Source of the DNA: Ambrosia x helenae
Lineage: Eukaryota > Streptophyta > Magnoliopsida > Asterales > Asteraceae
Direction of reading: 5' to 3'
Assembly (NCBI GenBank): GCA_030844895.1
Contig: CM061228.1
Span: 39,753,463-39,817,462 of the forward strand
DNA length: 64,000 nt
Shown: positions 9,273 through 20,300 of the stretch, in pieces
Numbering within the stretch: position 1 is the stretch's first letter
Layout: each line of letters opens with the position of its first letter
Notes under the pieces: generated by a model
Databases searched by the model: none
Told to the model about the DNA's origin: nothing
Seen by the model: only the letters and a program-made list of their open reading frames with translations
Position numbers and translations under genes: made by a program

Positions 9273-11497
9273 TGACTCAACAAGATGAAAGGTTTGATTG
9301 GTCGGGATTGCAGATAGGAGTTGAGGAAATCACTACTGGTGGAAATGTGGCTTGCGTTGCTTGCAAGGTTGATTTTGAAGAGTCGGTGATGGAGGAAGAA
9401 AAGAAAGAAACTGAGGAGTGTGATAATGATGATTCTGAGACTGAGATGAATGTGGAGAATGAACCTGTTGAGGTTAAGGTTGAAGAAACTCATTCTGGAA
9501 TGGTGATGGATACAGTTTCTGATGTTCCTGAGGAATGTAGATCAGTTTATTCAGACTCGGACAGTGAATCGGACACAGAGGCAAGTGTTGATTCTTTAGA
9601 TGATGATATTGATCAGCTGCTAGCAGAAGCTGATTTTCTGATGACGAGGAAGTCGTGCATTGCTGATGATGCTTTCACCAAGATTGACTATTCCAAGTTT
9701 TTCACTGGAAAGGAAGCTCATTTCGCGTTAATGGCCATGACTGAACCGCCAAAACCTGTAAGTTCTGAATCTAGCACTGATGTTATGAGTGATAAATATT
9801 GTGGAACATGTGATAGATTGACTGAGGAGAATAAACAACTCCGAATTTCACGTGATAGTGCTATCATAAACAGTCAATCTACTCGCAAAGAGTTGAATGC
9901 TTTCAACAAAGTATTAGATGGCTATAAAAAGGACATTTCCGACTTGAAAAATACTTTATCATTGAAACAATTGGCAATTAACAACTATATCAATGAAATT
10001 GAAAACACAAAGTTGGAAATGGCAGCCATAAAATGCTTTGCTGAGAAAGTAAACAAAAAGTTGGAAAGTTATAAGCATATTGCTTATGTGGTAGACCATA
10101 TCATTGATGATAACACCACCAATTACAAGTCTGTACCATCTCCGGTTCTTTTTGAAAATCATAACTATCACCAAGTGATACCGGAGAGCTCGGTAAAATC
10201 AGACTCATCATCGGAAATGGAATCTAATACCTCGAGTATTGGTGATCCTCATTCTGATGTAAGACCGATTTTAGGCTTGAATGATGAGGGTGTTTATGCT
10301 GAAAGTGTGGATTCAGACTCAGAGAATGATGATACTGGTAATGACCAAACTGTTAATGCATGTGAGATTCCAAAAGAAAATCACATCATTACTACTGAAC
10401 CAGTGTCACCATCTCAACATGTGCATCCGATGGCAACTGTTCATCGTGAGAAAAAGTCTGAAAAGAATGAGATTAGAAAGGATTTTGAGAATGAACCAAG
10501 TGACAAACCTGTCAAGGTGTTTTATCGGATGGAAGGATCCGATAAAATCATCTCTGATGAGGAATTTCCAATCAAAAATGCTAACTATGCTAAAATTGAA
10601 AAGATATGGCAAGAAAGCACTATTTGGTTTCCAAAACATGAGAGAACAAACGAAATTCCACCAGAAATCTTAAAGAAATTGTTTTCGGATGTTCCTCAAG
10701 AACCAAAGGTCCATGTCACTGAGTTCATTCGACCAAATGACAAAGCAAATGGTTTTCATGAGCCCACTTACTCGAAAGGACCACTTCCTGAGAGTTTGAG
10801 GAATCAACAGTATAATGATCAATATCCTGTTAGATCATTTGCTCCACCAAATGCTCATTATGTTTTTGAAGAGTATCGAAAATGCTTTAAATGTGGGGAA
10901 CGTGGGCATTTACTTGCTCAGTGTCCATATGTAAGGCATAAAAGACATGAGGTTGAAGTTAGAAATTCCATGAGAAAACCGATTGATCATTATGTTCCAC
11001 CACACAGACGAGTTGTTCCTCAACAACAACAGTTTTATAATCAAAACAATTTTCAAATGAGGAACAATCGTCCAATTCAATATGATCAAAGAAATCGGAT
11101 TGCTATGGAACAATCTTGGAGAAAGCCTGTGGTGAACGCAACAGTTGATAGGCAAAAGGTTCCACAAAAACCGATTGTCAAATCAAATGTTGGACCTAAG
11201 TCTGTTAACTCAGATAAGGTAGCCAAGAAAGTTACTTTTGTTAACAATGTTCAGAAACCGATTGAGAAACCAAAATCTCAAATTCGCATTCTTAAAAGGC
11301 CTGAACAATCTTGGACACCCAATGGTACTCCAGGAGCTTCTACTTCAAAGGTAAGTGAGAAAAAGGAAAATGTTTTGAACAATCAGAAAAAGATTGATCC
11401 AAAACAGAAAGTTGTTGAAAAAGTTAATGAGGATGTTTCTTTGAAAGCCGATGTTCAAAGGCCCAAGACTCAGGCTTGGGTCCCCCGAAAGAACTAA
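9272..11497 (+). CDS. E4 gag extension: acidic spacer, coiled coil and second CCHC knuckle
   Basis: This 741-residue open frame most likely was fused to the upstream gag before the frameshift at about 9165; ATG 9272 may just be the first Met after the break. Residues about 20-130 are very acidic. A D-Y-S-K-F-F...H-F-A-L-M-A-M block is shared with E6. Residues about 180-280 look like coiled coil (T-E-E-N-K-Q-L-R, L-N-A-F-N-K-V-L-D). A second zinc knuckle C-F-K-C-G-E-R-G-H-L-L-A-Q-C lies at 10883-10924, followed by a basic tail ending A-W-V-P-R-K-N. Two knuckles so far apart are unusual for Copia gag. A perfect AAG|GTAAGT lies at 11350/11351. Confidence 0.8.
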   Translation: MTQQDERFDWSGLQIGVEEITTGGNVACVACKVDFEESVMEEEKKETEECDNDDSETEMNVENEPVEVKVEETHSGMVMDTVSDVPEECRSVYSDSDSESDTEASVDSLDDDIDQLLAEADFLMTRKSCIADDAFTKIDYSKFFTGKEAHFALMAMTEPPKPVSSESSTDVMSDKYCGTCDRLTEENKQLRISRDSAIINSQSTRKELNAFNKVLDGYKKDISDLKNTLSLKQLAINNYINEIENTKLEMAAIKCFAEKVNKKLESYKHIAYVVDHIIDDNTTNYKSVPSPVLFENHNYHQVIPESSVKSDSSSEMESNTSSIGDPHSDVRPILGLNDEGVYAESVDSDSENDDTGNDQTVNACEIPKENHIITTEPVSPSQHVHPMATVHREKKSEKNEIRKDFENEPSDKPVKVFYRMEGSDKIISDEEFPIKNANYAKIEKIWQESTIWFPKHERTNEIPPEILKKLFSDVPQEPKVHVTEFIRPNDKANGFHEPTYSKGPLPESLRNQQYNDQYPVRSFAPPNAHYVFEEYRKCFKCGERGHLLAQCPYVRHKRHEVEVRNSMRKPIDHYVPPHRRVVPQQQQFYNQNNFQMRNNRPIQYDQRNRIAMEQSWRKPVVNATVDRQKVPQKPIVKSNVGPKSVNSDKVAKKVTFVNNVQKPIEKPKSQIRILKRPEQSWTPNGTPGASTSKVSEKKENVLNNQKKIDPKQKVVEKVNEDVSLKADVQRPKTQAWVPRKN

Positions 11498-11519
11498 ATG
11501 ATTTATTTTTTGTGTGCAA
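11351..11519 (+). promoter_or_regulatory. Candidate 169-nt intron across the E4 gag stop codon
   Basis: The donor AAG|GTAAGT at 11350/11351 falls on a gag codon boundary. The stop region contains a CTAA branch-like site (about 11494), then a T-rich tract and TGTGCA(A)G. In E6 the same place reads TGTGCAG followed by GGAGCT, and cutting after that G would start the pol frame at a codon boundary. In E4 the G is A, moving the AG by one base and putting the spliced product out of frame. Inferred from sequence only. Confidence 0.4.
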
Positions 11520-14500
11520 GGAGCTTCAGTTGGCCCTATTAGCAGTCTATGGATTGTTGATAGTGGAGCTTCAGGCCACATGACCGGGGATCTCGCATTG
11601 CTGTTCGACGTGAAAAACATCAATGGAGGGTATGTCGCTTTCGCGGGTAATAAAGGAGGTTATATCACAATGGAAGGAAGCGTGAGTAATGGGATTGTGA
11701 CTTTCGAGCGGATTTCTTATGTCAAGCAGATAGACTATAATCTGCTGAGTGTCAGTCAGATATGTGATAAACAATTTTCTGTGCATTTTGATGACAAATC
11801 ATGTTATATTCTCAAACCAGGCTTCAAAATTCCAAAGGAGTGGGTAATGTTGATGGCACCTCGCGTCAACAATCTCTATATTCTTGACATGTCCAAGGCG
11901 ATGACATCACAGGGGCAAATAACATGTTTTCTATCCAAGGCGACCGAGAAAGAATCGATAATGTGGCACCGCAGAATGGGGCACATTCATCTGAGAAAAA
12001 TGAATCAACTGGTGAGAAATGGGCTTGTCGATGGAGTAAACGTGAAACATTTCCATCTGAACGACAAGTGTGTAAGTTGTATGAAAGGAAAACAACACAA
12101 ACAGTCCCATAAAGTGAAGAAAGTTAACTCTGTTGAGATGCCGCTTGAGCGATTGCACATGGATCTATTTGGACCGGTCAAGCGCAAAAGTCATCTTGGA
12201 GAGCTTTATTGTTTAGTTGTCACTGATGACTATTCAAGATTTTCATGGGTGATGTGTTTGAAGAACAAAAGTGACACCTTTACCAACCTACAAGTTCTGT
12301 TCACTCGATTGGAGAATATCTACAATTTGAAGATTAAAAGAATCAGGAGTGACAACGGGACGGAGTTCAAAAACGCCAAGATGGATGAACTATGTGAAAG
12401 CAAAGGGATACATCATGAATATTCGGCTCCGTATACCCCACAGCAGAATGGTGTTGCTGAACGAAAGAATAGGACTCTAATTGAAGCGGCTAGAGCAATG
12501 CTTGCTGATTCAAATCTTCCGGTAATGTTCTGGAATGAGGCGATTTATGCAGCAAATTATACCTTAAATCGGGTTCTAACAGTGAAGAAGTTTAGAAAAA
12601 CATCTTATGAACTGTTACACCGACGAAAGCCAAACTTAGAGTATCTAGAACCTTTCGGGGCGCCATGCACGATGTTGAATCCAGGTGAGAAGTTTAGTCC
12701 TAAAGCTGAGGAGGGATATTTTGTTGGATATGCAACCCCGCTCAAACGGGTATTCAACAAGAGAACTCGTCAGGTGGAGGATTGGGCGAACGTGGAAGTT
12801 CAACGATACACTCAAAATTTGCAAGGCACGGGCCCTGATTGGATGTTTGAATACAAAGATTTCTTTGAATCATTCAACCTAGATAGCTTGGTTGAAGAAG
12901 CTGTTATCAGATTACTTTACGAGTGTGAAAACGCAGCGACTTCACCGTTGATGCGTCCAATCACCGTGAACCCCCTACCAGCTTCTAATGATACCAGTGC
13001 TCCTATACAAGAGGAAGAGATGTTTCAAGAGGCTTCAACTTCATTAGACACTTCAGAATCTGAAGATGAACAATTTGAAGAAGCTGTTCTTGAACATGCA
13101 GAAGAATTAGAGGCGCAACCTGTGAACCCAACTCCAAATCCAGATGTTGCTTCATCATCAAACACGGGTCATGATCAGGATGCTGTAGAAAACTTGACTG
13201 CTCAGACGGGGGTTATTGTACCTGTTAATCCGGAATCTCGGATTCATCGTATTCACCCGCTGGAGCAAGTCATCGGTGATCCTGGAAGTGGTGTTATGAC
13301 CAGAGGGCAGCTAAAAAGCGTTAACTTGCCAGAGAGTTTTGGTGCTTTAGCATTATATGCCAAAATTCAAAAATCTGGTAGTCAAAATGATTGGTCGTTT
13401 GCATGTTATGTGTCGCAGGTAGAGCCAAGGACATACAAAGACGCTTTGAATGAAGATGCCTGGGTTGAGGCAATGCAGGAGGAGTTATTGCAATTCCAGA
13501 AATTGGGAGTCTGGACGCTCACAGATTTGCCGCCGGGAAGGAAGAAAATAGGCACTAAATGGGTGTTTAAGTGCAAAAAGGATGATCGTGGAGTTATTGT
13601 TCGCAACAAAGCCAGATTGGTCGTGCAGGGTTTCCATCAAATCGAAGGGATTGATTACAACGAAATCTATGCACCAGTAGCACGAATTGAAGCTATTCGG
13701 ATGTTCCTAGCGTTTGCTTCATACAAGAAATTCAAAGTTTATCAAATGGACGTCAAGAGCGCATTTTTGTACGGGAAAGTCAAGGAGGAGGTTTATGTCG
13801 GGCAGCCACCAGGCTTTGAGGACCCAATCCACCGGGATAAGGTCTACGTGCTGAACAAAGCCTTATATGGTTTGCACCAGGCTCCAAGACAGTGGTACGA
13901 GGAGCTAAGTACATACCTCATCTCCAAAGGATTCAAGCGCGGCCTCGTCGATTGCACCCTCTTCACGAAGAAGACGGGAGATGATTTGCTTCTAGTACAG
14001 ATTTACGTTGATGATATTATATTTGGTTCAACTAACGAACTTTTGTGCAGGGAATTTGAAACTATCATGCAAGAAAAGTTCGAAATGAGCGCTATGGGGA
14101 AGATGCAGCTTTTCCTCGGCTTACAGGTGGACCAAAGACCCGACGGGATCTTCATTCACCAGACGAAATATGTCTCCGACATCTTGAGCCGATTCCAGAT
14201 GGAGGACTCTAAGCCGATGGACACCCCGATTCAACCCAATCACGGGATTGGAGTGGACGCTAAGGGGGAGCTGACAGACCCATTTACATACAGAGCAATC
14301 ATCGGATCTCTGATGTATTTGACGGCGTCTCGACCAGATATTATGTATGCAACGTGTCTCTGTGCGCGTTATCAATCGAAGCCGAAACAAAGTCATCTGA
14401 CGGCGGTCAAGCGTATCCTTCGATATCTGAAGGGTTGTCCATCAAAAGGACTTTGGTACCCTAATGATGATGATTTTGATTTTATTGCTTTTAGTGATGC

Positions 14501-14951
14501 AGATTGGGGCGGCTGTGACAAAGATAGCAAATCAACAACAGCTGGTTGCCAGTTTTTAGGGAGCAGGTTAATTACCTAGCAATGCAAGAAACAGACTTCC
14601 GTGGCACTGTCTACCTGTGAAGCCGAGTACATTTCAGCCTCAAGTTGCTGTTCGCAAGTGCTCTGGATTCAACAACAGATGGTGGATTACGGTTTGCAGT
14701 TTCTTAAAACCCCTATACACTGTGATAACGAAGCCGCAATTGCTTTAACTAAAAATACTGAAAATCATTCTAAAGCGAAACATATCCGGATTAAATATCA
14801 TTTTATCCGTGATTGTTACGCTAAGGAATTGATAGATATGGTCAAAATCCATACTGACTACCAACGTGCAGATTTGTTTACAAAAGCTTTTGACAGATCC
14901 CGCTTTGAATATCTTTTAAAAGTAAACAATATAAAGGAAAAACAGGACTAA
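11514..14951 (+). CDS. pol: E4 pol: protease, integrase, reverse transcriptase, RNase H (one in-frame stop)
   Basis: The order is PR-INT-RT-RH, which defines Copia. Protease D-S-G-A-S-G-H-M-T-G lies at residues 16-25 (nt 11559). The integrase zinc finger is H152/H157 with C186/C189. The catalytic D217, D280 and E316 have 35 residues between D and E. RT follows with Y-Q-M-D-V at about 743 and Y-V-D-D at about 831-834. RNase H contains D-A-D-W-G-G-C-D. One amber codon (TAG, 14577-14579) replaces the Trp of the T-W-Q-C-K-K motif seen in E6, and the frame then continues to 14951. The first listed codon at 11514 is GTG. Pol is probably made as a gag fusion or from a spliced RNA. Everything else looks active. 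Confidence 0.95.
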
Positions 14952-15000
14952 TCGGCACCTCGGTTTATTGTTTTTTAGTTTTTAGTTTTAGTTTTAAATT

Positions 15001-15129
15001 TTTGCTAATTGGGAATTTCTCTTTGCTAATTGGGAATTTCTCTTTACTATCATAATCCTCAAAGAAGTTGATGCTTTCGAGGGGATTGTTTAATCCTCAA
15101 AGAAGTTGATGCTTTCAAGTGGATTGTTT
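15001..15129 (+). repeat. Two adjacent tandem duplications after pol
   Basis: A 21-bp unit (tttgctaattgggaatttctc) occurs at 15001-15021 and 15022-15042. A 38-bp unit beginning aatcctcaaagaag occurs at 15054-15091 and 15092-15129, with two to three mismatches between copies. Confidence 0.85.
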
Positions 15130-15188
15130 CTTTCAATTTTTTTTGTTTTGTTTTTCAGAAAAATTAAAAACCAAAAATATGTTCTTTA

Positions 15189-15206
15189 TTTTAGGGGAGT
15201 CATTTT
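15189..15206 (+). other. Internal polypurine-like tract after E4 pol
   Basis: TTTTAGGGGAGTCATTTT resembles the 3' polypurine tract of the element. Equivalent tracts lie just after pol in E5 (28615-28629, minus), E6 (44240-44256, minus) and E7 (35708-35720, minus). Confidence 0.5.
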
Positions 15207-16871
15207 ATCAGAAAAACCAAAAACATTGAAAAATTTTCAAAAGACCTAAAAATTAGAAAAATCAAAATGATTTCCTGGATAAAAAGAGGAAATGATAGTA
15301 CATCAGTGGGGATCTGACACAGGCTAAAGAATTGTATAGTATAATGAGACGTATGTTGATTACGTGTGATATGCTGATAGGCTTCGTAGACTAAATATTG
15401 CGTGCATTAGTGATACAAACATAACAAACTACGCGTTTGTGGCTGAACACCTCATGGGAATATGGTCTTAGTACCGTAATTTCGTTTGATAGGGTAATTG
15501 TACAAAACTCGGAGGTTTAGGGTCGTTATGTTATTAGTTGTCTGGGGATAGCCTCTCTGATCTTCTGCTGTAAGTCATTACGGACCTAGATCAGACAGGG
15601 TGTCTTTATAAAAGAGCTATATGCCAAATCCTAAAGTTACCGAATTGAGGAACTTTCCATGTTATATGATGATCAAAGATTATCTATTACATCGTATTGA
15701 TCATTGATGCAAATCATGATTAATATCAGTCCTCAACCTGGTATAGTGCATATGTTACTTTGCTGCATTAATTTGCTGACCTGTATACCTCTATGCATTA
15801 TATCTTGTACAATTACAGACGACGAAAGCATAATCACGCTTTACAATGAGTCTTTGTGCATTTACTTCTTGATACGGGAGTATGTCGTGTGTGTGGGAAC
15901 CATAATGTGTTAGTCTAATACATCTAATTCGTATCATTTTAAAGCATTGCATAATTGTCTGCATGTGAGCTTATGTGGACCACAATATCAGCAATTGCCG
16001 TATCACATATTGTTTCTAATGATAATATTAAAACAGATCAACGCTGTGTTCAGATTTCTCAGAAAACTGATATGATCCTCTTACCGGATATCACAAAATG
16101 TTTACTGCTTTCTTTTACTTTAATGCATTTTACTTTGTTGCATTTTACTTTTATTGTCAAAAAGATACAAAATCCAAAAAGATTTTAGGTGTGTTTTGAT
16201 AAATTTTCAGAAAATCCAAAAGATTTGCATTTCTGCTTTATTTTTGATAACCGGGGATGCTTGATGGTCAATTTCTGAGATTTGATAACACCATCTGGGC
16301 TTTGTATCATTCAAAATGTGAAAATTTGAGTTTTGAAAGTTTAACAGATTGAAATATGTTGAACGGGATTCGAATTCGTGATTTGGCGAAATTTTCAGAT
16401 TTTTCCATTTCACATTCGCCCCTTAATTGGGTCGAATGTGGAAAAATCCTCACTTCCGACCGTTTTAATTTGGACGAGTGTGGACATTTTCACCTTCGGG
16501 TATAATTTCCACCTTCGGGTACCACATTTCACATTCGGGTCATTAATTTGGGACGAATGTGGAATTATCTCACATTCGTCCATACCAAACGGGCGAAAGT
16601 GGCCATTATATATAAACCATTTCAGGTTCGAACCCTTCATTCAAAAAATTTTCCAAATTTCTTCGATAACCAGACCTTGTTGCTGAGATTTCTTTTGATT
16701 GTGATTCTCATTCCCTATACATTTCTGATTATTTCTACACTAATTTCACAGGTATTGGAGCTTTTATCAGATCAGAATCGAAGTTTTTATAGTCGGACCT
16801 AGGGTTTCAAATTTAGGGGTCTTAGATTGTTTGTTAATACTTGTTTTTGAGTTACATTCAATCTTCATCAG

Positions 16872-16889
16872 TTTTAGGGGGAGAATGTT
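16872..16889 (+). other. Second internal polypurine-like tract in E4 spacer
   Basis: TTTTAGGGGGAGAATGTT lies about 460 nt before the third-ORF ATG. The same tract is found at the equivalent place in E5 (25653-25667, minus) and E6 (42577-42591, minus). Confidence 0.5.
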
Positions 16890-17299
16890 AAAGGAATTAG
16901 TGTTTTAACATGGTTTGATGTATTGATTGATTAAATATAACAGTCGTGACCTAATTCCACTTTAAAACTGATAAAAATTGAATAATCAGGAAAATTGATG
17001 GTACACGAGTGTTGATCGGTCTATATAGGACACATTTGGATCAAAATGAGATGTTAAAAACAAGTTTGGCAAAATTTTGAATTTTGGGGATAATCTGTTT
17101 TCACCTTCGGTTCTTAAAACGGGCGAATGTGAAACTGATTGGGCGAAGGAAATAATAAAACGGGCGAATGTGATATTTGTTCAAAATTTTTAGACATTCG
17201 ACCTGAAAATGTCACCTTCGACCAGAATTTCACACATTCGTCCAGTCAAAAAGGGGCGAATGTAGAATTCTTAAAACCTTAAAATTTTTAAACTTTTTG

Positions 17300-17343
17300 T
17301 CGTTTTTGTATTTTGATGTTTTGTTTTTGTTTTTGATGTGCAG
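17300..17343 (+). promoter_or_regulatory. Predicted 3' splice site abutting third-ORF ATG
   Basis: A long T-rich tract ends in TTTTTGATGTGCAG, and the ATG starts at the next base (17344). Comparable acceptors precede the third ORF in E5, E6 and E7, which suggests that the ORF is read from a spliced subgenomic RNA. The donor has not been located. Confidence 0.6.
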
Positions 17344-20300
17344 ATGGCTGATCAATCCGAGAATGTTGAAGCACCAGTAGAAAATGTGGAAACTCCAGCA
17401 GAAAATATTGTTCCAGATCCGGTGCAACAGGCTGAAGCATCTGTTCCAAGTAGTTGGCAGTTCGAGCGATCTCACAACTGCTGTGCATATCTTGGTGATG
17501 TAGAGAAGAATACTGAGTTCACCGGGATCATAGAGTTTTTGAGAAGGAGCAGAATCGTACATGCATTAGCCACACCGACGATCATATACAGAGACATTAT
17601 TGAAGATTTCTACCACAATGCGAAGTATGATTTCTGGGATAATCAGACGATTATCAAGAGCAAGATTCAAGATATGGAGATGTTTTTGACAGAGTCTGAT
17701 ATACGGGAAGCACTGCAGATCAAGTTTGAAGTCAGTGAAGATCCCAGAGAGTTATCCTGGACTGAGCAGAAAGCTTGTTTCTTACGGATGAAGTACAAAG
17801 GTCCTATCACTGATGGATCTATGTATAAAGGGAAGTTGGGCGTGCAGTTCAAGTACTTTGCACACGTTATTATCCACGTTTTTGGATGTGTGAGCGGTGG
17901 ATATGACGTTATGAGAAGAAGTTTGAGTTCGTTAATGGTTGCGTTGACTCTAAACAAACCATTTAATGTTTCTGGGATGATTCTAGACCATATGCTGGAG
18001 ATGCTGAAAGGTATGAAGCACAAGAAGTTCATGCTATATCCGAGATTTCTGATGATGATTTTTGACCACAAGTATCCAGAGTTGAAGAAGGATCCAACTA
18101 TGATCCTAGGTCAAGATCACATGAATGTTCGTACTCTAGTGAGGATGAAGGGATACAAAGGTGTGTCAGATAGTGAAAAGCCACCTAATAGGAGACTCTT
18201 TGGAGCTTTGGCTCGTCAGGATTACACTGATCCTGGCAAGAACAAAGCAAGGCATGATGATAGTGATTCGGATAATGATGATCCCTTAGTGTACGCTGAT
18301 TCAAGCACTAAGAGGAAGAGACAAGTAGTCAATCCTGGAGCCAAAGGGAAGGGCAAGGGAAAGATTGATCAGGGAAGTTCGAAGCAACAGGCGGTTAGAC
18401 ATAAATCAACGGCAAAGAAAGGTTCAGGTTTGGTGGATGAAGAGTCAGTTGATTCAGAGGAGACTGAGATAGATGAGCAGTGGGATTCTGATGATGAAAA
18501 TGTTAGGACCACCAAACGTAAGGCCACTATGGTTGGTGAGTCTGAATCTTTGAACAAGTCGATTGAAGAAGCTGAGAGAAGGAAGAAATCTGTTGAAGAT
18601 GAGAGTCTAGGTGTTGACTTGGCAGAGTTAAGTGTTGGAGAGACTGTGGTGGTTAATTTGCCTAGGACGAAAAAGCAAAAGACCATGGCAAAGAAGTCTA
18701 GTACAAAAGAGTTGAGAGAGAAAGAGTTAGCTCAACTGTTGAAAGGAAAAAGAGTACCCGATGCTGGTACATCATCAAAGCTATCTTCACCTGTCGCCAA
18801 GAAACAAAAGAAATCCAAAGAGGCAGAACCAATATCAGCTGATCAACTTAACGTTGCACTGGACAATGTACTTGACATGTTCAGAAAGCCTCAGAAAGGA
18901 AAAGAAGTTGAGCCATCCAAATCCAAATCCAAGAGAATCACTGTGGATGATGATGTGATGAAGCAGGTGAATAGGAAAATGGATGACATGATGAAAATGA
19001 TTGTAGCTCAACAAGCTGAGATTGCCAAATTCAAGCAGAATGAGGAGAAAATGCTTCAGATTGTGGTTGCGTCTAAGTCTAATCAAGATGAGATCAATGA
19101 GAAGGTTAAGATGCTTGAAGCTAAGAATGAAAAGCTTGAAAGAAAGTGTGCAAGAAACAAGAGCAAGATTAAGCTGATTAAGGCAGACAACAAAGAACTA
19201 AGGGCTGAAAACAAACGCCTTAGTGATTTGATTGATGACTTGTATAACACTGCACCCAAGTTGAAGGAGGGTGAAGAAGATGAAGAAGAAGAAGAAGAGA
19301 AAGTTGATTATGAAGATTCTGAATCTGAGAAAGAACAAGATGATGATGAGGATGATGATGAATCGGAGAAAAGTGATGATGATGATGACAAAAATGATGA
19401 TGATGATGATGCAGAAGGTGCTGGGAGACAGAAAGGAGATGAGTTTAGCAGTGGTAGTGATCATGATGGAGGAGATGATACTTCCAGATTTACTTATGAG
19501 AAGAGAACACCAAAGAAGAAAGATACTGGAGAATCAAGTTCTAAGAAGAAAGGTGAGAATGTTGATTCAGATGAAAGTATATTCTGGAATGAGAAGGTGA
19601 GATCTCTATCTGATGATGCTAAACAGTTGTACAAAGATATGTTGGAGAAGAGAGAATGGACCATTGAGTTCACAGGATGCTTTACTGAAATATTCCAAAC
19701 TGATGATATGCGATATGAATTGGAATATGAAGATCCTGATCTTGAGGAAGGAGAATTACCTGCATCTGTGGCAAAGGAAATTTTAGATGGTCTTGCACAG
19801 AGGGTAGGAAAGACGTTTGAGGAGTTTATGATGGACGAGTCGATTCCAGATATTCTCGAAAAGGATATTGGAAGTCACTTAGATGATATGCAGACTCCTG
19901 AGAACAATGAAGTGGAGATGGAAGATATAACTCATGAAGAGTTTCCTCAGTACTTCAGACAAACGGATGAAAATGAAGTATTTCCTGATTTTACTGAAGT
20001 ACCAAATAATTCAGCAAAGCAGAAAGCTCAGCAGAGGAGTGCAGAATTTGTAGAGAAAGTATTTGGTGTTGATAAACAAGGACCTTCAAATCAGTCTGAT
20101 GATTTGAAAAGTTATTTGAGAAAATTGAGGGAAATGGATGAGAACCGACCAAAGCCTGAAGCTCAAGGTAACTTTTATAGATTCCACAATGCCAAGTTCA
20201 AAGGCAGAGCTCTCGGGTGGACATACTTGGGCAGATTGAAGTGCATTGCTGCGAAATGGGAAACAGGAATCTTGTACTTCAATAGATTCTGTGATTTGCT

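Larger units (their letters stand above)
14952..17343 (+). other. E4 non-coding spacer between pol and third ORF
   Basis: No coding potential is seen over 2.4 kb. It holds two small tandem duplications (15001-15129), a polypurine-like tract just after pol (15189-15206), a conserved block (about 15300-16250) that recurs in E5 and E6, two arrays of TTCG-type motifs (about 16415-16630 and 17096-17265), a second polypurine-like tract (16872-16889) and a splice-acceptor-like end at 17343. Confidence 0.7.

Noticed and set aside
11351..11520. Treating the E4 GTAAGT/GCAAG pair as a working gag-pol intron as it stands
   Set aside because: With the acceptor as it now reads, the spliced product is one base out of frame; only the ancestral acceptor gives a fusion. 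Reported as a candidate, not as a functional intron.
19198..19600. Ile/Phe-rich and Met/Lys-rich ORFs across the acidic tract of the E4 third ORF
   Set aside because: They are other-frame readings of the GAT/GAA-rich run encoding Asp/Glu.
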